Notes: a model not told the origin generated them from the letters alone. Positions 15,558 through 25,145 are shown, counted from the stretch's first letter. The stretch is 64,000 bases of DNA from Vibrio atlanticus (GCF_024347315.1 NZ_AP025461.1:806001-870000); one strand, 5' to 3'. Numbers and translations: made by a program.

Positions 15558-17483
15558 TTAGGTTTGTTCTTCCTCAAAGCCATCTGCATAGCCTTTCGGT
15601 GGCGGGGTCCAACCTCGTTCTGAGCGAGAGTGCTTGTCTGAACGGTCTTTTTTCATGTCTTCTTTCATTGCTTCTTCAAGGTGAATGAAGATTTGTCGGT
15701 AGTTGTTGTCGTAACGTGGGTTCTCTTCCGCTTCAGACCAAGCTTGGTATAGTTTTTCAGACTTACGGCTTTCAACACGTTGATACGTTGATTTTTGCTG
15801 TTCAACGAAGAATGGATGGTGCCCTAAAGAACGTAGAGCTTCTGCGCCCATTTCGAGTGCCGAGTGGTACGTTTCTGAGACTACAGAATCTGCACCAGCT
15901 TCTCGTAGGCGGTAACTGTGACCACGGTCGAACGCACGCGCTAAAATTTTCACTTTAGGGTAGGTGTGTTTAACGTATTTTACTAATTCAACGCTTGAGT
16001 CTTGGTTATCGATAGCGACGACAAACATTGCGGCTTCTTCGATCCCTGCTGTATGCAATAAGTCATGACGAGTCGCATCACCAAAGTAAGATTTGATGTT
16101 GATAGAGCGAAGTAAATCGACTTGGTTGGCTTGGTGATCCAAAACCACAGTCTTGACATCATTCGACACCAATAAGCGGTTAACGATTTGACCGAATCGG
16201 CCAATACCAGCAATGATCACCGTACCTTTCTCTTCGATAGTATCGGCTTCTCGGTCGTTAGACTTTTGCTCGTAACGAGGAAGTATCACTTTATCAAATA
16301 GAATGAATAAGCCTGGTGTTAGGAACATTGAAAGAGCAACAACCAGCGACAGAGTTTGGACTATATCAGCAGACAATACGTGGTTTTGAGCCGAGAAGCT
16401 CAGTAGTACAAAACCAAATTCACCGGCTTGCGCCAAGCTCAACGTAAACAACCAACGGTCGCTATTTTTAATTTTGAAGATCAACGCCAATGTAAACAAC
16501 ACCAAGGCTTTAAGTAGCATAACGCCAAGAGTGAGGCCAATGATCAAACCAAAGTCGTTGAATAGAACATCAAAGTTGATGCCCGCACCTACCGTAATGA
16601 AGAACAAGCCAAGTAGCAGCCCTTTAAACGGGTCTATATTAGACTCAAGCTCGTGGCGGAATTCACTGTTCGCCAATACCACACCCGCAAGGAAGGTTCC
16701 TAAAGCTGGTGAGAGGCCGACTAGGCTCATTAGTGCAGCAATACCAATAACCAACATCAGTGCGGTTGCAGTAAAGATTTCTCGCAAGCCTGAGCTCGCC
16801 ACAAAGCGGAACAGTGGACGACTCAAGAAGTGCCCGCCGACCACAACAATCGCAATAGATGCTGTGATCACAAGGCCATAAGCCCAGCCGGGTAGGCCAG
16901 CAACAAGACTCAACTCTTCATGGTGATCAGAAGTCGAAGCGACCGCGCTTTGTGCAGCTTCGATTAATTCTGGCAACGCCAATAGAGGGATAAATGCCAG
17001 CATCGGAATGACAGCGATATCTTGGAACAGTAAGACCGAGAAAGCATTCTTGCCGCCTTCTGTCTTGGAGAGCCCTTTCTCATTAAAGGTTTGGAGAACA
17101 ATCGCGGTAGATGACAGTGCGAAGATCAAACCGATAGTCAGCGCGATCGTCCAAGGTTGCCCGAAGAACAGAGCAATCCCCATGACTATGGCCGTTGTGC
17201 CACCGACTTGTAGGCCGCCGAGCCCCATCAGGCGGTTTCTCATTGCCCAAAGCATCTTAGGCTCAAGCTCAAGCCCGACCAAGAACAGCATCATTACTAC
17301 ACCGAATTCGGCAAAGTGTTGAATGGTCGTGGTCTCTTCACCCACTAAGCCGATGATTGGGCCAATCACCACACCGGCAATGAGGTAACCAAGCACAGAT
17401 CCGAGACCAAGCCTTTTGGCGATAGGAACCGCGATGACTGCGGCAAGCAAATAGATAAATGCTTGTAGAAAATATCCTGTCAT
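15558..17483 (-). CDS. Kef-type potassium/proton antiporter with RCK domain
   Basis: Monovalent cation:proton antiporter-2 family protein of 641 residues. About twelve membrane helices (residues 1-395) contain the family signatures LVGLELEPKMLW and LAQAGEFGFVLLSF. A regulatory RCK/TrkA-N domain follows with a Rossmann nucleotide site (IAGIGRFGQIVNRLL at about 427). The charged C-terminal tail (about 545-641) is polar and low in complexity. It lies 3 bases after a flavodoxin-like oxidoreductase gene, the arrangement of kefG-kefB and kefF-kefC. KefB/KefC are gated by glutathione adducts and protect against electrophiles. Whether this copy binds glutathione cannot be told here. Confidence 0.93.
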   Translation of the reverse strand: MTGYFLQAFIYLLAAVIAVPIAKRLGLGSVLGYLIAGVVIGPIIGLVGEETTTIQHFAEFGVVMMLFLVGLELEPKMLWAMRNRLMGLGGLQVGGTTAIVMGIALFFGQPWTIALTIGLIFALSSTAIVLQTFNEKGLSKTEGGKNAFSVLLFQDIAVIPMLAFIPLLALPELIEAAQSAVASTSDHHEELSLVAGLPGWAYGLVITASIAIVVVGGHFLSRPLFRFVASSGLREIFTATALMLVIGIAALMSLVGLSPALGTFLAGVVLANSEFRHELESNIDPFKGLLLGLFFITVGAGINFDVLFNDFGLIIGLTLGVMLLKALVLFTLALIFKIKNSDRWLFTLSLAQAGEFGFVLLSFSAQNHVLSADIVQTLSLVVALSMFLTPGLFILFDKVILPRYEQKSNDREADTIEEKGTVIIAGIGRFGQIVNRLLVSNDVKTVVLDHQANQVDLLRSINIKSYFGDATRHDLLHTAGIEEAAMFVVAIDNQDSSVELVKYVKHTYPKVKILARAFDRGHSYRLREAGADSVVSETYHSALEMGAEALRSLGHHPFFVEQQKSTYQRVESRKSEKLYQAWSEAEENPRYDNNYRQIFIHLEEAMKEDMKKDRSDKHSRSERGWTPPPKGYADGFEEEQT

Positions 17484-17486
17484 GAT

Positions 17487-18101
17487 TTAACCTCTGCTCA
17501 TCAGTTCATCAACGTAATGGTTTAGCTTTTCAGCCTTGCTTGCCTTTTTAAGGTCGACTTCGCCCGCAACAAAAGCCACTAAAAGTGTTTTATAGCTGTT
17601 TACGTGATCTTGAATTCGGCCTTCTTCCAACGCAGTACGTGAACCAAATAAAGCCAATGGGGCCAAGTAGTTCATGCCGCACAAAGATGCTGTTTGTTCG
17701 ATTGGGTGAAGCAGTTCACGTATGGTGAAGTGGTTATAACCGTCTGTCTGATAAGCATCTTTCTTGCCACCAGCGGTGATACTGCATAACAAGCTTTTAC
17801 CTTGCAGTTCATTACCGTCGGTGCCATAAGCAAAGCCATATTCGAGAACAAGGTCTTGCCATTCTTTAAGAATCGCGGGGGTTGAGTACCAATATAGTGG
17901 GAACTGAAAAATGATGATGTCATGGTCCAACAGGCGTTTCTGTTCACGGTCGATATTGATCTTGAAGGTTGGGTACTCAGCATAGAGGTCGACACAGGTA
18001 ACCCCGTTAATGCGTTTGGCTTGCTCAAATAAGGGTTTGTTCGCTTCAGAGCGATGCTGAGAAGGGTGGGCGAATAGCACCAAGACTCGATTTTTCGACA
18101 T
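17487..18101 (-). CDS. KefF/KefG-like NAD(P)H oxidoreductase, ancillary subunit of the antiporter
   Basis: Flavodoxin-fold protein of 204 residues of the NQO1/MdaB/KefG group. Visible motifs are LVLFAHPSQHRSEANKPLF at the N-terminus (FMN phosphate site), IIFQFPLYWYSTPAILKEW and SITAGGKKDAYQ. The frame is open from 18155, but the ATG at 18101 has a good ribosome site (GAGGGC) and gives the usual N-terminus MSKNRVLVLF. It is the first gene of the operon, 3 bases before the antiporter gene. In E. coli such proteins sit on the cytoplasmic face of KefB/KefC and are needed for full activity. Confidence 0.9.
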   Translation of the reverse strand: MSKNRVLVLFAHPSQHRSEANKPLFEQAKRINGVTCVDLYAEYPTFKINIDREQKRLLDHDIIIFQFPLYWYSTPAILKEWQDLVLEYGFAYGTDGNELQGKSLLCSITAGGKKDAYQTDGYNHFTIRELLHPIEQTASLCGMNYLAPLALFGSRTALEEGRIQDHVNSYKTLLVAFVAGEVDLKKASKAEKLNHYVDELMSRG

Positions 18102-18404
18102 ATAGCCCTCTTTGTCCATTAACGAATAATATTTATTGGAATTATAGATATACAATAATAGAAGAATGGTTGAACAACAACGAATTAGCCCATACTTATC
18201 TAGTTAGATGCGCGTGTTTTTAGGGACTTAATTATATAAAACACCCGTCAATTTGAGTATTTCCGGCACACGCAGCCGATGACTGCGTAAAACTAATTAT
18301 TCGCTAATAATAAAAGCAAAGAGGTGCACTTTATGTCACCGTTGAAGGCTAACGTAAATAATTCAATCACCCTACATAGAACGACAATGAATAAAGGAAA
18401 AGGT
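18102..18404. other. Divergent promoter region, Kef operon and aldolase-type gene
   Basis: About 300 bases between divergent genes. A small hairpin ACGCAG / CTGCGT lies near 18271-18291. No known riboswitch or operator was recognised. Confidence 0.4.
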
Positions 18405-19496
18405 ATGAGCACGGACTTGCGTCAACAATGTAATTTGCTGCTTTCTGGTCACTTCGATCCAACACCAGCACAAACCTTCGCGCAAATGGCTGAATGGTGC
18501 GAAACACATGATGTGGCGCACGACACCTACGGTGATGGCGATTTTATTGAGAGTTTTGAAAGCAAAGTGGCTGATTTGCTCGGCTATGAAGCCGCCGTGT
18601 TTGTGATTACCGGCACAATGAATCAACCGACAGCGTTAGAGATTGCTTGCCAAGAAAAAAGAAATCCTTTGGTAGCGATGCACGAATCCAGCCATATTAT
18701 GCGCCATGAACGCCAAGGGTATCAGCTCCAGAACCGATTCAATGTACTTCCGGTTGGTAATGTATTTCGCACTTGGAATGTCGACGACTTAAAGGCTTGG
18801 CCTGATGAGATTGCCGCGGCATTGTATGAACTACCGATGCGAGAGATTGGTGGTCAGCTGCCTGAGTGGGAAGAGCTTGAAGCGATAAAGCAGTACTGCA
18901 AAGAACAATCGATTCATCTGCATATGGATGGTGCTCGTTTGTGGGAGTGTGGCGCGTATTATCAAAAGCCATATAGCGAGATTGCTAAGGGGTTCGATAC
19001 AGCTTATGTTTCGCTCTATAAAGGGTTAAATGGTCTTGGGGGGTCACTCCTACTAGGTGATAAGGCTTTCGTAGCAAAAGCTTCAGCATGGATGAAGCGT
19101 CAGGGCGGAAATGTTTACCATCGCACACCTTACGTGGTTTCGGCAGCAATGCAGTTTGATCAACGGATTGAGTTAATGCCTGCTTTGTATGAACGCACCA
19201 AACAGGTTTACCAGATATTACAAGATTACCCGCAATTCACGGTTAATCCGCAGCAACCGCAGGTCAACATGCTTCACCTATATTTACCTGTGAGCCATGA
19301 AGACGGCATTATTGCGCGAGACAATATTGCTAAGAAGCACAAGGTTTGGATAGGAAATCCAGCCATTAGCGAGCTACCAAATCAATGTAAAATTGAGTGG
19401 TATGTGGGTGATAACTTATTGAACTTACCTGATCATGAGCTGATCGACATATTGGATTTTATTAGCGAAGAGCTGATTTTATTAACGAAGAGCTGA
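18405..19496 (+). CDS. Threonine-aldolase/beta-eliminating-lyase family PLP enzyme
   Basis: Fold-type I PLP enzyme of 363 residues in the threonine aldolase and beta-eliminating lyase group. Visible are HESSHIMRHERQ, the cofactor aspartate region LHMDGARLWECG, and SLYKGLNGLGGSLLLG with the Schiff-base lysine near residue 204. The frame is open from 18324, but the ATG at 18405 follows AAAGGAAAAGGT and is preferred. Low-specificity L-threonine aldolases cleave threonine or allo-threonine to glycine and acetaldehyde. The lysine motif differs from that of bona fide LtaE, so the substrate is uncertain. The last codons lie in a short imperfect repeat of GAAGAGCTGATTT (19470-19500). Confidence 0.85.
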   Translation: MSTDLRQQCNLLLSGHFDPTPAQTFAQMAEWCETHDVAHDTYGDGDFIESFESKVADLLGYEAAVFVITGTMNQPTALEIACQEKRNPLVAMHESSHIMRHERQGYQLQNRFNVLPVGNVFRTWNVDDLKAWPDEIAAALYELPMREIGGQLPEWEELEAIKQYCKEQSIHLHMDGARLWECGAYYQKPYSEIAKGFDTAYVSLYKGLNGLGGSLLLGDKAFVAKASAWMKRQGGNVYHRTPYVVSAAMQFDQRIELMPALYERTKQVYQILQDYPQFTVNPQQPQVNMLHLYLPVSHEDGIIARDNIAKKHKVWIGNPAISELPNQCKIEWYVGDNLLNLPDHELIDILDFISEELILLTKS

Positions 19497-19548
19497 TTTG
19501 ATCGCAGAAGAGTTGAACTGATTACAGCAGAAGTGAGTTAACTGAGAT

Positions 19549-19580
19549 GAATACAGGACATGTTTCCTGTATTCATTTTT
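19549..19580. terminator. Terminator between the aldolase-type gene and the small membrane protein gene
   Basis: Perfect 10-bp stem GAATACAGGA / TCCTGTATTC followed by ATTTTT on the plus strand. Confidence 0.85.
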
Positions 19581-19605
19581 ACGCCAATAGGATGGCGGGG
19601 ATTTG

Positions 19606-19731
19606 TTACATGTATTGGTTGATGTACACGTCGACTAAAAACATGAATACAGGTACCGTGCTGAGAAGTCCGAAGAAGACGATTGGCACCCAGTTTTTCA
19701 TTTTCTTTTTAGGTTGCTCAGTGTTGTTCAT
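19606..19731 (-). CDS. Small single-helix membrane protein (41 residues)
   Basis: The frame from ATG 19731 reads MNNTEQPKKKMKNWVPIVFF followed by GLLSTVPVFMFLVDVYINQY and M, then TAA. A basic N-terminus, one hydrophobic helix (about residues 14-33) and a short polar end give a typical small inner-membrane protein. An AAGG ribosome site lies about 10 bases upstream. The hairpin at 19549-19574 lies just past the stop. A longer rightward frame over the same bases has no coding character. The family and function are unknown. Confidence 0.65.
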   Translation of the reverse strand: MNNTEQPKKKMKNWVPIVFFGLLSTVPVFMFLVDVYINQYM

Positions 19732-19978
19732 AAGTTCGGCCTTAAATTAGTTGTTGTAGCTGTTTAGCTTTGTGATACTAAAAATCTACGAGCATGGTAT
19801 CAAATAAAATCGATGATCCCTATGCGGATTTGGCGTTTCGTGGTGCGTATCAATCACAGAAAATGTAGGCGATTCATAAGCGGTTCATAAAGGCTCAATA
19901 ATAATGAACCTATTAGAACAAGTATTGCCTTATTCGGCATATGAAATAAACAGCATTCAAAGATTTGGAGAAGACAAC

Positions 19979-20413
19979 ATGAGAACAATAGGAAACATCA
20001 TTTGGTTTCTGTTTGGTGGCGTATTTATGGGGCTAGCTTGGTGGTTCTTCGGACTGCTCGCATTCCTCACCATCGTTGGTATTCCATGGGGTAGAGCGTG
20101 TTTTGTAATGGGTAACTTCTCATTCTTCCCATTTGGTCAAGAAGCGATTTCACGTGATGAATTGACCAATGAAACTGACATCGGTACCAGCCCGCTAGGC
20201 GTGATTGGTAACGTGATTTGGTTCTTATTTGCGGGTATCTGGCTAGCAATCGGTCACATCATGTCAGCAGTAGCGTGTTTCATTACTATTATAGGTATTC
20301 CGTTTGCGATTCAGCACCTTAAGCTCGCGGTTATTTCGCTGGCGCCAATCGGTAAGACAGTTGTCGATAAACGTGAAGCAGAAGCGGCGCGAGTAAGAAA
20401 TTACAAAGGTTAA
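19979..20413 (+). CDS. yccF: YccF family inner-membrane protein
   Basis: Small membrane protein of 144 residues made of two similar halves, each with GNIIWFLFGG or GNVIWFLFAG followed by FLTIVGIPWG or FITIIGIPFA, as in the DUF307/YccF domain repeat. Four membrane segments are expected. The frame is open from 19904, but the ATG at 19979 is preceded by GGAGAAGA and starts exactly at the conserved domain. The function of YccF is not established. It is a single gene with a strong terminator, and the IS5-family element has inserted 107 bases downstream. Confidence 0.92.
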   Translation: MRTIGNIIWFLFGGVFMGLAWWFFGLLAFLTIVGIPWGRACFVMGNFSFFPFGQEAISRDELTNETDIGTSPLGVIGNVIWFLFAGIWLAIGHIMSAVACFITIIGIPFAIQHLKLAVISLAPIGKTVVDKREAEAARVRNYKG

Positions 20414-20442
20414 GACTACAGTTTAAGCCTTATATAGAACTG

Positions 20443-20471
20443 AAAAAGCACATCACATGATGTGCTTTTTT
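20443..20471 (+). terminator. Terminator of yccF
   Basis: Perfect stem AAAAAGCACATCA / TGATGTGCTTTTT followed by further T. Confidence 0.92.
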
Positions 20472-20520
20472 GTGCCTCGTTTTCGATCTAACGATGCCCC
20501 AATCTCACAAACACTCACTA

Positions 20521-21403
20521 GGGCGTGTTGATCTTTCGTGAGTGTTTTTTGAACAGCATGGTAAAGAGTTATAATTTGCTTCGCCAAAAGTAAAACCATA
20601 ACCAATACCATGCCAAGAACAATGCTAACTGATATTCGCTGGGAACTGCTACTCCAAGTTATGAAAAGTACAGGTCGTATTTACGATAAAACTGAACATC
20701 GAATGACATTTGAAGGAATACTTTATCGAATGAGAACAGGTATTCCTTGGCGAGATCTACCCTCTGAGTTCGGAGAGTGGAGTACCGTTTACAGACGATT
20801 TAATCTTTGGTCAAAGAAAGGGATTTTAGATAAACTTTTCAAAAGCTTATCTAGCATGGCTGATTTTGAATGGGTCTTTCTTGATGGCTCTATAGTTCGA
20901 GCGCATCAGCATAGTACAGGTGCAGCTACTGAAAGCTCAGAGCAAATAGGAAAAAGTCGCGGGGGCAACTCAACCAAAATTCACTTAGCCGTAGATAGTG
21001 GTGGTCTGCCGATTTGCTTTGATTTATCAGAAGGACAACGCCACGATATAGTGCATGCCGAAAGCTTAGTTGAACAACTCGATGAAGTTAATACTATCGT
21101 TTGTGATAAAGGATATGACAGCGAACCTTTCCGTACTTTTGTTAAGGAACGTGGCGGAGAAACGGTAATTGCTAAACGCAATTACGGACAAGATATAGAC
21201 AAAGACAGTATGGATTGGTGTCTATACAAGTATCGTCACTTGGTCGAAAATGCCTTTGGGAGAATTAAGCATTATCGAGCTATTTCAAGTAGATATGACA
21301 AGCTAGAAAGGAATTATGCCAGCATGTTATCGCTGGCATTCATGTTAATGTGGCTACCGATGTATTGTTGAACACAAAATGTACAGCAAAGATCAACACG
21401 CCC
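20521..21403 (+). mobile_element. Intact IS5-family insertion sequence (883 bp)
   Basis: The ends are perfect inverted repeats, GGGCGTGTTGATCTTT at 20521 and AAAGATCAACACGCCC at 21388-21403. The flanking dinucleotide TA is present on both sides (20519-20520 and 21404-21405) within CTAG, so the target duplication is TA or CTAG. It encodes one uninterrupted transposase. It sits between yccF and the outer-membrane protein gene, with its right end only 15 bases past the latter's stop codon. The same termini occur on the MITE-like repeat at 25450-25727. Confidence 0.95.
20610..21371 (+). CDS. IS5-family transposase
   Basis: DDE transposase of 253 residues in one frame. It has the N-terminal IS5 domain (MRTGIPWRDLPSEFGEWSTV) and the catalytic residues D (FLDGSIVRAH), D (VCDKGYDSEPF) and E (HLVENAFGRIKHYRAI). 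Its length and single frame suggest the IS427/IS1031-type branch; some members of those groups need frameshifting, but this copy does not. No stops or lesions are seen, so it may be active and able to mobilise the MITE-like repeat with the same ends. Confidence 0.94.
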   Translation: MPRTMLTDIRWELLLQVMKSTGRIYDKTEHRMTFEGILYRMRTGIPWRDLPSEFGEWSTVYRRFNLWSKKGILDKLFKSLSSMADFEWVFLDGSIVRAHQHSTGAATESSEQIGKSRGGNSTKIHLAVDSGGLPICFDLSEGQRHDIVHAESLVEQLDEVNTIVCDKGYDSEPFRTFVKERGGETVIAKRNYGQDIDKDSMDWCLYKYRHLVENAFGRIKHYRAISSRYDKLERNYASMLSLAFMLMWLPMYC

Positions 21404-21418
21404 TAGATACTAGTTCCA

Positions 21419-22342
21419 CTAGACATTGTTGAACAAGACTTCAAGCCTAAGGGTGATGTTGGCTTCTTCGGTATGTTTCTCATAGGGCTCTCGTTCCCAT
21501 TGGTAGCGCGGAATCAATTCGTAGAACAGCCATTCTTTCCAAACGTTTTCTCGGTAGGTTATCGACACCTGTGAGTATTCGTAGTGGTTATACGGCACGC
21601 TGGTTGCTGCAATCGTCGCGCTGTATTGCAGAGCTTGGTCTTGAGAAAGATAGTGATACAAAGTTAGCCCCGTACCGTACTCCCAGCCTTTAAGGTCGTC
21701 GTTATAACCTGCAAAGTTCGACCATCGCACTAAGAAGTCATCACTCAAAGAAAGATCAAAATCGATATCGGTGATCTCGCCAGTTTCTTGCTTTTCTTGA
21801 TACACACGTTGGGTCAGCCTGAATACGGCATCGGTAGTGAGAGGGTAGGTAAAGCGATAACGAGCTTCAATACGCGGACGCAGTGTCGCTTTAATGTTGA
21901 AGCTACTGTAACCCTTCGCATAAGCATCGTAACGAAGGCCGAGTGCGCTCTCTAATTCCTCTGAATCTTGCGGAAAGAAATCCAAGAACTCTTCATCGCC
22001 AACCGATTCATAGATTAACTTCAAGCGCTTACTGACAAAGGGCAAGTGCAAGCGTACGTTGAGCTTGGTTGAGTAATCAACATCGCCACCTTCTGAATAG
22101 ATAAAGTCGTTGTACCAACGGACAGACGTGCCCGCTCGAGCATCTTCGGTAATGCGGTCATCGACAAAAAAACTGTCAAACCATAATGCAGGTTGACAAA
22201 ATTTACTGTTCAGGAAATGGTAAGCCTTTTCGACAGGGACGTCTTCTAACGGCTGACTGTGGCACTCATTTTGTTCCTCTGCTTGAACAGAGTATGAAAT
22301 GAGTGACGCCAATAATGAGGTGCTAGCTATCCTACGACTCAA
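21419..22342 (-). CDS. Hypothetical outer-membrane beta-barrel protein
   Basis: Predicted exported protein of 307 residues with a signal peptide ending SVQA. Downstream are many alternating hydrophobic/aromatic strands (ARYRFTYPL, WLFYELIPRYQW) and a terminal beta strand, LRLEVLFNNV. The pattern suggests an outer-membrane barrel. The start codon is TTG, since an in-frame stop lies just upstream and no ATG fits. Cys27 and Cys49 may pair. I do not recognise the function. The IS5-family element has inserted 15 bases downstream, probably removing the native terminator. Confidence 0.72.
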   Translation of the reverse strand: MSRRIASTSLLASLISYSVQAEEQNECHSQPLEDVPVEKAYHFLNSKFCQPALWFDSFFVDDRITEDARAGTSVRWYNDFIYSEGGDVDYSTKLNVRLHLPFVSKRLKLIYESVGDEEFLDFFPQDSEELESALGLRYDAYAKGYSSFNIKATLRPRIEARYRFTYPLTTDAVFRLTQRVYQEKQETGEITDIDFDLSLSDDFLVRWSNFAGYNDDLKGWEYGTGLTLYHYLSQDQALQYSATIAATSVPYNHYEYSQVSITYRENVWKEWLFYELIPRYQWEREPYEKHTEEANITLRLEVLFNNV

Positions 22343-22490
22343 TGGAACCTGTTTGTTATTCTATATATCAATAGTTTGACTATAACCAAGCGATTGCAAC
22401 AATGCGACTTTTTAGTGATGAGCAGTGAGTGATTAGTCACTACTGATTAGTGATGAGGGTAAAGATCTGAAAGGTATCGGACAGATAAAA

Positions 22491-22517
22491 AAACGGGCTC
22501 AGAAGGTGAGCCCGTTT
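22491..22517 (-). terminator. Terminator of the alcohol dehydrogenase pseudogene
   Basis: Perfect stem ACGGGCTC / GAGCCCGT. Read leftwards it is followed by seven T. Confidence 0.9.
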
Positions 22518-22579
22518 GTGTTAGCTATTTGTTTTTAGCAAGAGCCGCGTGTTTCTAGCTCGAATAAATTGTCGCTAGA

Positions 22580-23665
22580 TTACATTGCCGCTTCGAAGAT
22601 CGCTGAGATTTCTTCGTGAGTTGCTTGTTTAGGGTTGGTGAAGCCACAAGCATCTTTAAGTGCATTATCAGACAGCGTTGGGATATCTTCTAGTTTCGCA
22701 CCAAGTTGCGCGATACCAGTTGGGATGTTCACGTCATTTGCTAGTTGAACAATCGCGTTGATAGCTGCTTCTGCGCCTTGCTCTGGTGTCATACCTTCAA
22801 CATTCACACCCATTGCTTTTGCAACATCACGTAGACGCTCAGGACAAACTTGCGCGTTGTAGCGTTGAACATGTGGAAGCAAGATAGCGTTACATACACC
22901 GTGTGGAAGATCGTAGAAACCACCCAGTTGGTGCGCCATTGCATGAACATAGCCAAGAGAAGCGTTGTTGAATGCCATGCCAGCCATGAACTGTGCGTAA
23001 GCCATTTGCTCGCGAGCTTCAATGTCTTCGCCGTGCGTTACTGCTGTTCTTAGGTGCGCTTGCACAAGTTCGATTGCCTTAATTGCTACTGCGTCTGTGA
23101 TTGGCGTTGCTGCGATAGAAACGTAAGCTTCGATTGCGTGTGTCAACGCATCCATGCCTGTTGCTGCCGTTAGTGATGCAGGTTTAGCAAGCATCAACTC
23201 AGGATCGTTTACTGAAATAAGTGGTGTTGTGTGCTTATCAACGATAGCCATTTTAATGTGACGAGCTTCGTCAGTAATGATGCAGAAACGCGTCATTTCA
23301 GAAGCTGTACCTGCTGTTGTATTGATAGCAATTAGAGGCAACCAGAGCGATACCTTTTGCAAAATCGTGTGGAGAGCCGCCACCCAGTGAAACAACGAAA
23401 TCACAATCGTTGTCAGTCAGCAACTCAAGACCATCGTTCACGTTGGTGATGGTTGGGTTTGGTTGAGTACCGTCGAATACAACTGCGTCTACGCCACGTT
23501 GGCTAAGTAGGTCTTGTACCTGTTTAACCACGCCAATTTGGTTAAGGATCTTATCCGTTACGATCAGACCTTTTTTAAAGCCTTGAGACTGAATGTTATA
23601 GCAGCATCTTTCAAACAGCCAGTACCCATGAAGTTGATTGTAGGGATGTAAAATGCAGTAGACAT
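22580..23665 (-). pseudogene. Broken iron-containing alcohol dehydrogenase
   Basis: The gene begins at ATG 23665 (MSTAFYIPTINFMGTGCLKD). The frame is lost near 23597, where one base is missing before QSQGFKKGLIVTDKIL. The second frame continues through [23 protein letters not shown]. It breaks again near 23333, where about 50-55 bases are missing. The third frame then resumes at [17 protein letters not shown] and runs intact to the stop, including the iron-ligand histidines ([32 protein letters not shown]). The family uses Fe2+ and NAD to interconvert alcohols and aldehydes (YiaY/AdhB type). Two lesions make a functional product unlikely. Confidence 0.9.
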
Positions 23666-24113
23666 TGGAAAACTTCGTTAATTATGATTTTTTAATTTCC
23701 TACATGTTGTCGGCAATCAACTGGTCGACCATTGATCTGGAACAACTTTGATTCCGAACTACCACTTTGTGATTATGCGTTGTGATAGGGCTCATATAGC
23801 AATCGTTTTTATGGTTTTCTTATGTGTTTATTGTCAGTAATGGAAAGCGAACGATTGATTTAAGACTGGAATGGCGTTCCATTACCATGAAAAGTAAAGG
23901 CTATTCACTCAACGTCGGTTCAAGTTCAGTTTGTGTCGATGGTTTGCGTGAGTCATCGTTAGCTTCAATTTGAGGTTGCTGAGACTCATCGGTATCTAAG
24001 TCGTCAGAGGTGTCTTCTGGTTCTTCATCATAATACTTAACATGATGTATGGAATCCACTCCCTCTCTGCCAATCTACACTTAGCAGAGTGCAGTTATAA
24101 CGAGGGTTCCAAT

Positions 24114-25145
24114 ATGTTGACTAAAAATGTTATCGCGATCGACCTAGCAAAAAATGTTCTGCAAGCCTGCCATATCAGTATTTACGGTGAGATGCTGTCC
24201 AATAAACCTTTAAGTCGACAGAAAATGAAAGAGTTTCTTGCCAAGGCTAAGCCTTCCATTGTCGCCATGGAAGGTTGTTGCGGCTGCCACTACTGGGGGC
24301 AATTAGCTGAAAAGTTTGGACACGAAGTGCGGATTATCAACCCGAAGAAAGTGAAAGGCTACCTAGAAGGACATAAAACTGATCATAATGATGCCCTTGC
24401 TATCGCTAATGCCGCTATCCAAATTGGTATCAAGTACAGCCGTCCAAAGTCATTAGAACAACAATCTATGCATTCATTAGAAACCAGCCGTAGGTTCTTA
24501 TCTCGTAGTGTGGTTTCCTTAGGGCTTCACATTAGAGGGACGATTTTGGGCTACGGGATAGCAAACCCTAGAGGTGAAAAAGGTTTAAAAGCGTCGGTTC
24601 AAACAGTACTTGATGGAGAGACCTCAATACCAGCAAATGTTGTATCCGTTCTGTCCATGTTGTGGGAGCAATATAAAGAACTGAAAGCAAAACTCATCGC
24701 GTTCGAAAAAGAGAAAAATGCGTTAACCCGTCAGATAGAACCATGCCAACGATTAATGGAAATTGAAGGTGTTGGTGAAACAACAGCTGCGATGCTTTAT
24801 ACCACTCTGGGTGATGGAAAGCAGTTCAAGAATGGAAGGCAAGCTTCAGCGTTTGTTGGTCTTACGCCCAAACAACACAGTTCAGGTGGTAAGGTCTTTA
24901 TGGTTGGGATCGATAAATGCGGTGGTGTGAAAGAGCTACGCTCCCTTCTCTATCTTGGTGCAATGTCTTACGTTGGACGACTACCAGAAAAACCGAAGAC
25001 TCAAAAGGATGCTTGGTTGAGGAGTATCATAGATCGTATCGGATTCAAGAAGGCCTGCATTGCACTGGCGAACAAAGTGGTACGGACTGCATGGGCAATG
25101 TTACGGTATGAATCTGAATATAAACCTGTTTTACTCACCGATTAA
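24114..25145 (+). CDS. IS110-family (IS1111-group) transposase
   Basis: DEDD recombinase of 343 residues. The N-terminal RuvC-like domain shows the acidic residues D (VIAIDLAKNV), E (VAMEGCCG) and D/D (KTDHNDALAIA). The C-terminal Tnp_20 domain has the region of the catalytic serine (FVGLTPKQHSSGG). The frame is open from 24042, but the ATG at 24114 after a GAGGG site matches the normal start MLTKNVIAIDLAKNV. No lesions are seen. Confidence 0.94.
   Translation: MLTKNVIAIDLAKNVLQACHISIYGEMLSNKPLSRQKMKEFLAKAKPSIVAMEGCCGCHYWGQLAEKFGHEVRIINPKKVKGYLEGHKTDHNDALAIANAAIQIGIKYSRPKSLEQQSMHSLETSRRFLSRSVVSLGLHIRGTILGYGIANPRGEKGLKASVQTVLDGETSIPANVVSVLSMLWEQYKELKAKLIAFEKEKNALTRQIEPCQRLMEIEGVGETTAAMLYTTLGDGKQFKNGRQASAFVGLTPKQHSSGGKVFMVGIDKCGGVKELRSLLYLGAMSYVGRLPEKPKTQKDAWLRSIIDRIGFKKACIALANKVVRTAWAMLRYESEYKPVLLTD

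Noticed and set aside
15983..16213. Alternative frames inside the Kef-type antiporter gene
   Set aside because: Shadows of a strongly supported gene.
19547..19750. Rightward 67-codon frame
   Set aside because: It starts in the terminator hairpin, and the opposite strand carries a better small membrane protein gene with ribosome site.
24042..24113. Longer N-terminus of the IS1111-group transposase
   Set aside because: The extra 24 residues lie in the element's terminal repeat region; the ATG at 24114 has a ribosome site and the family start.
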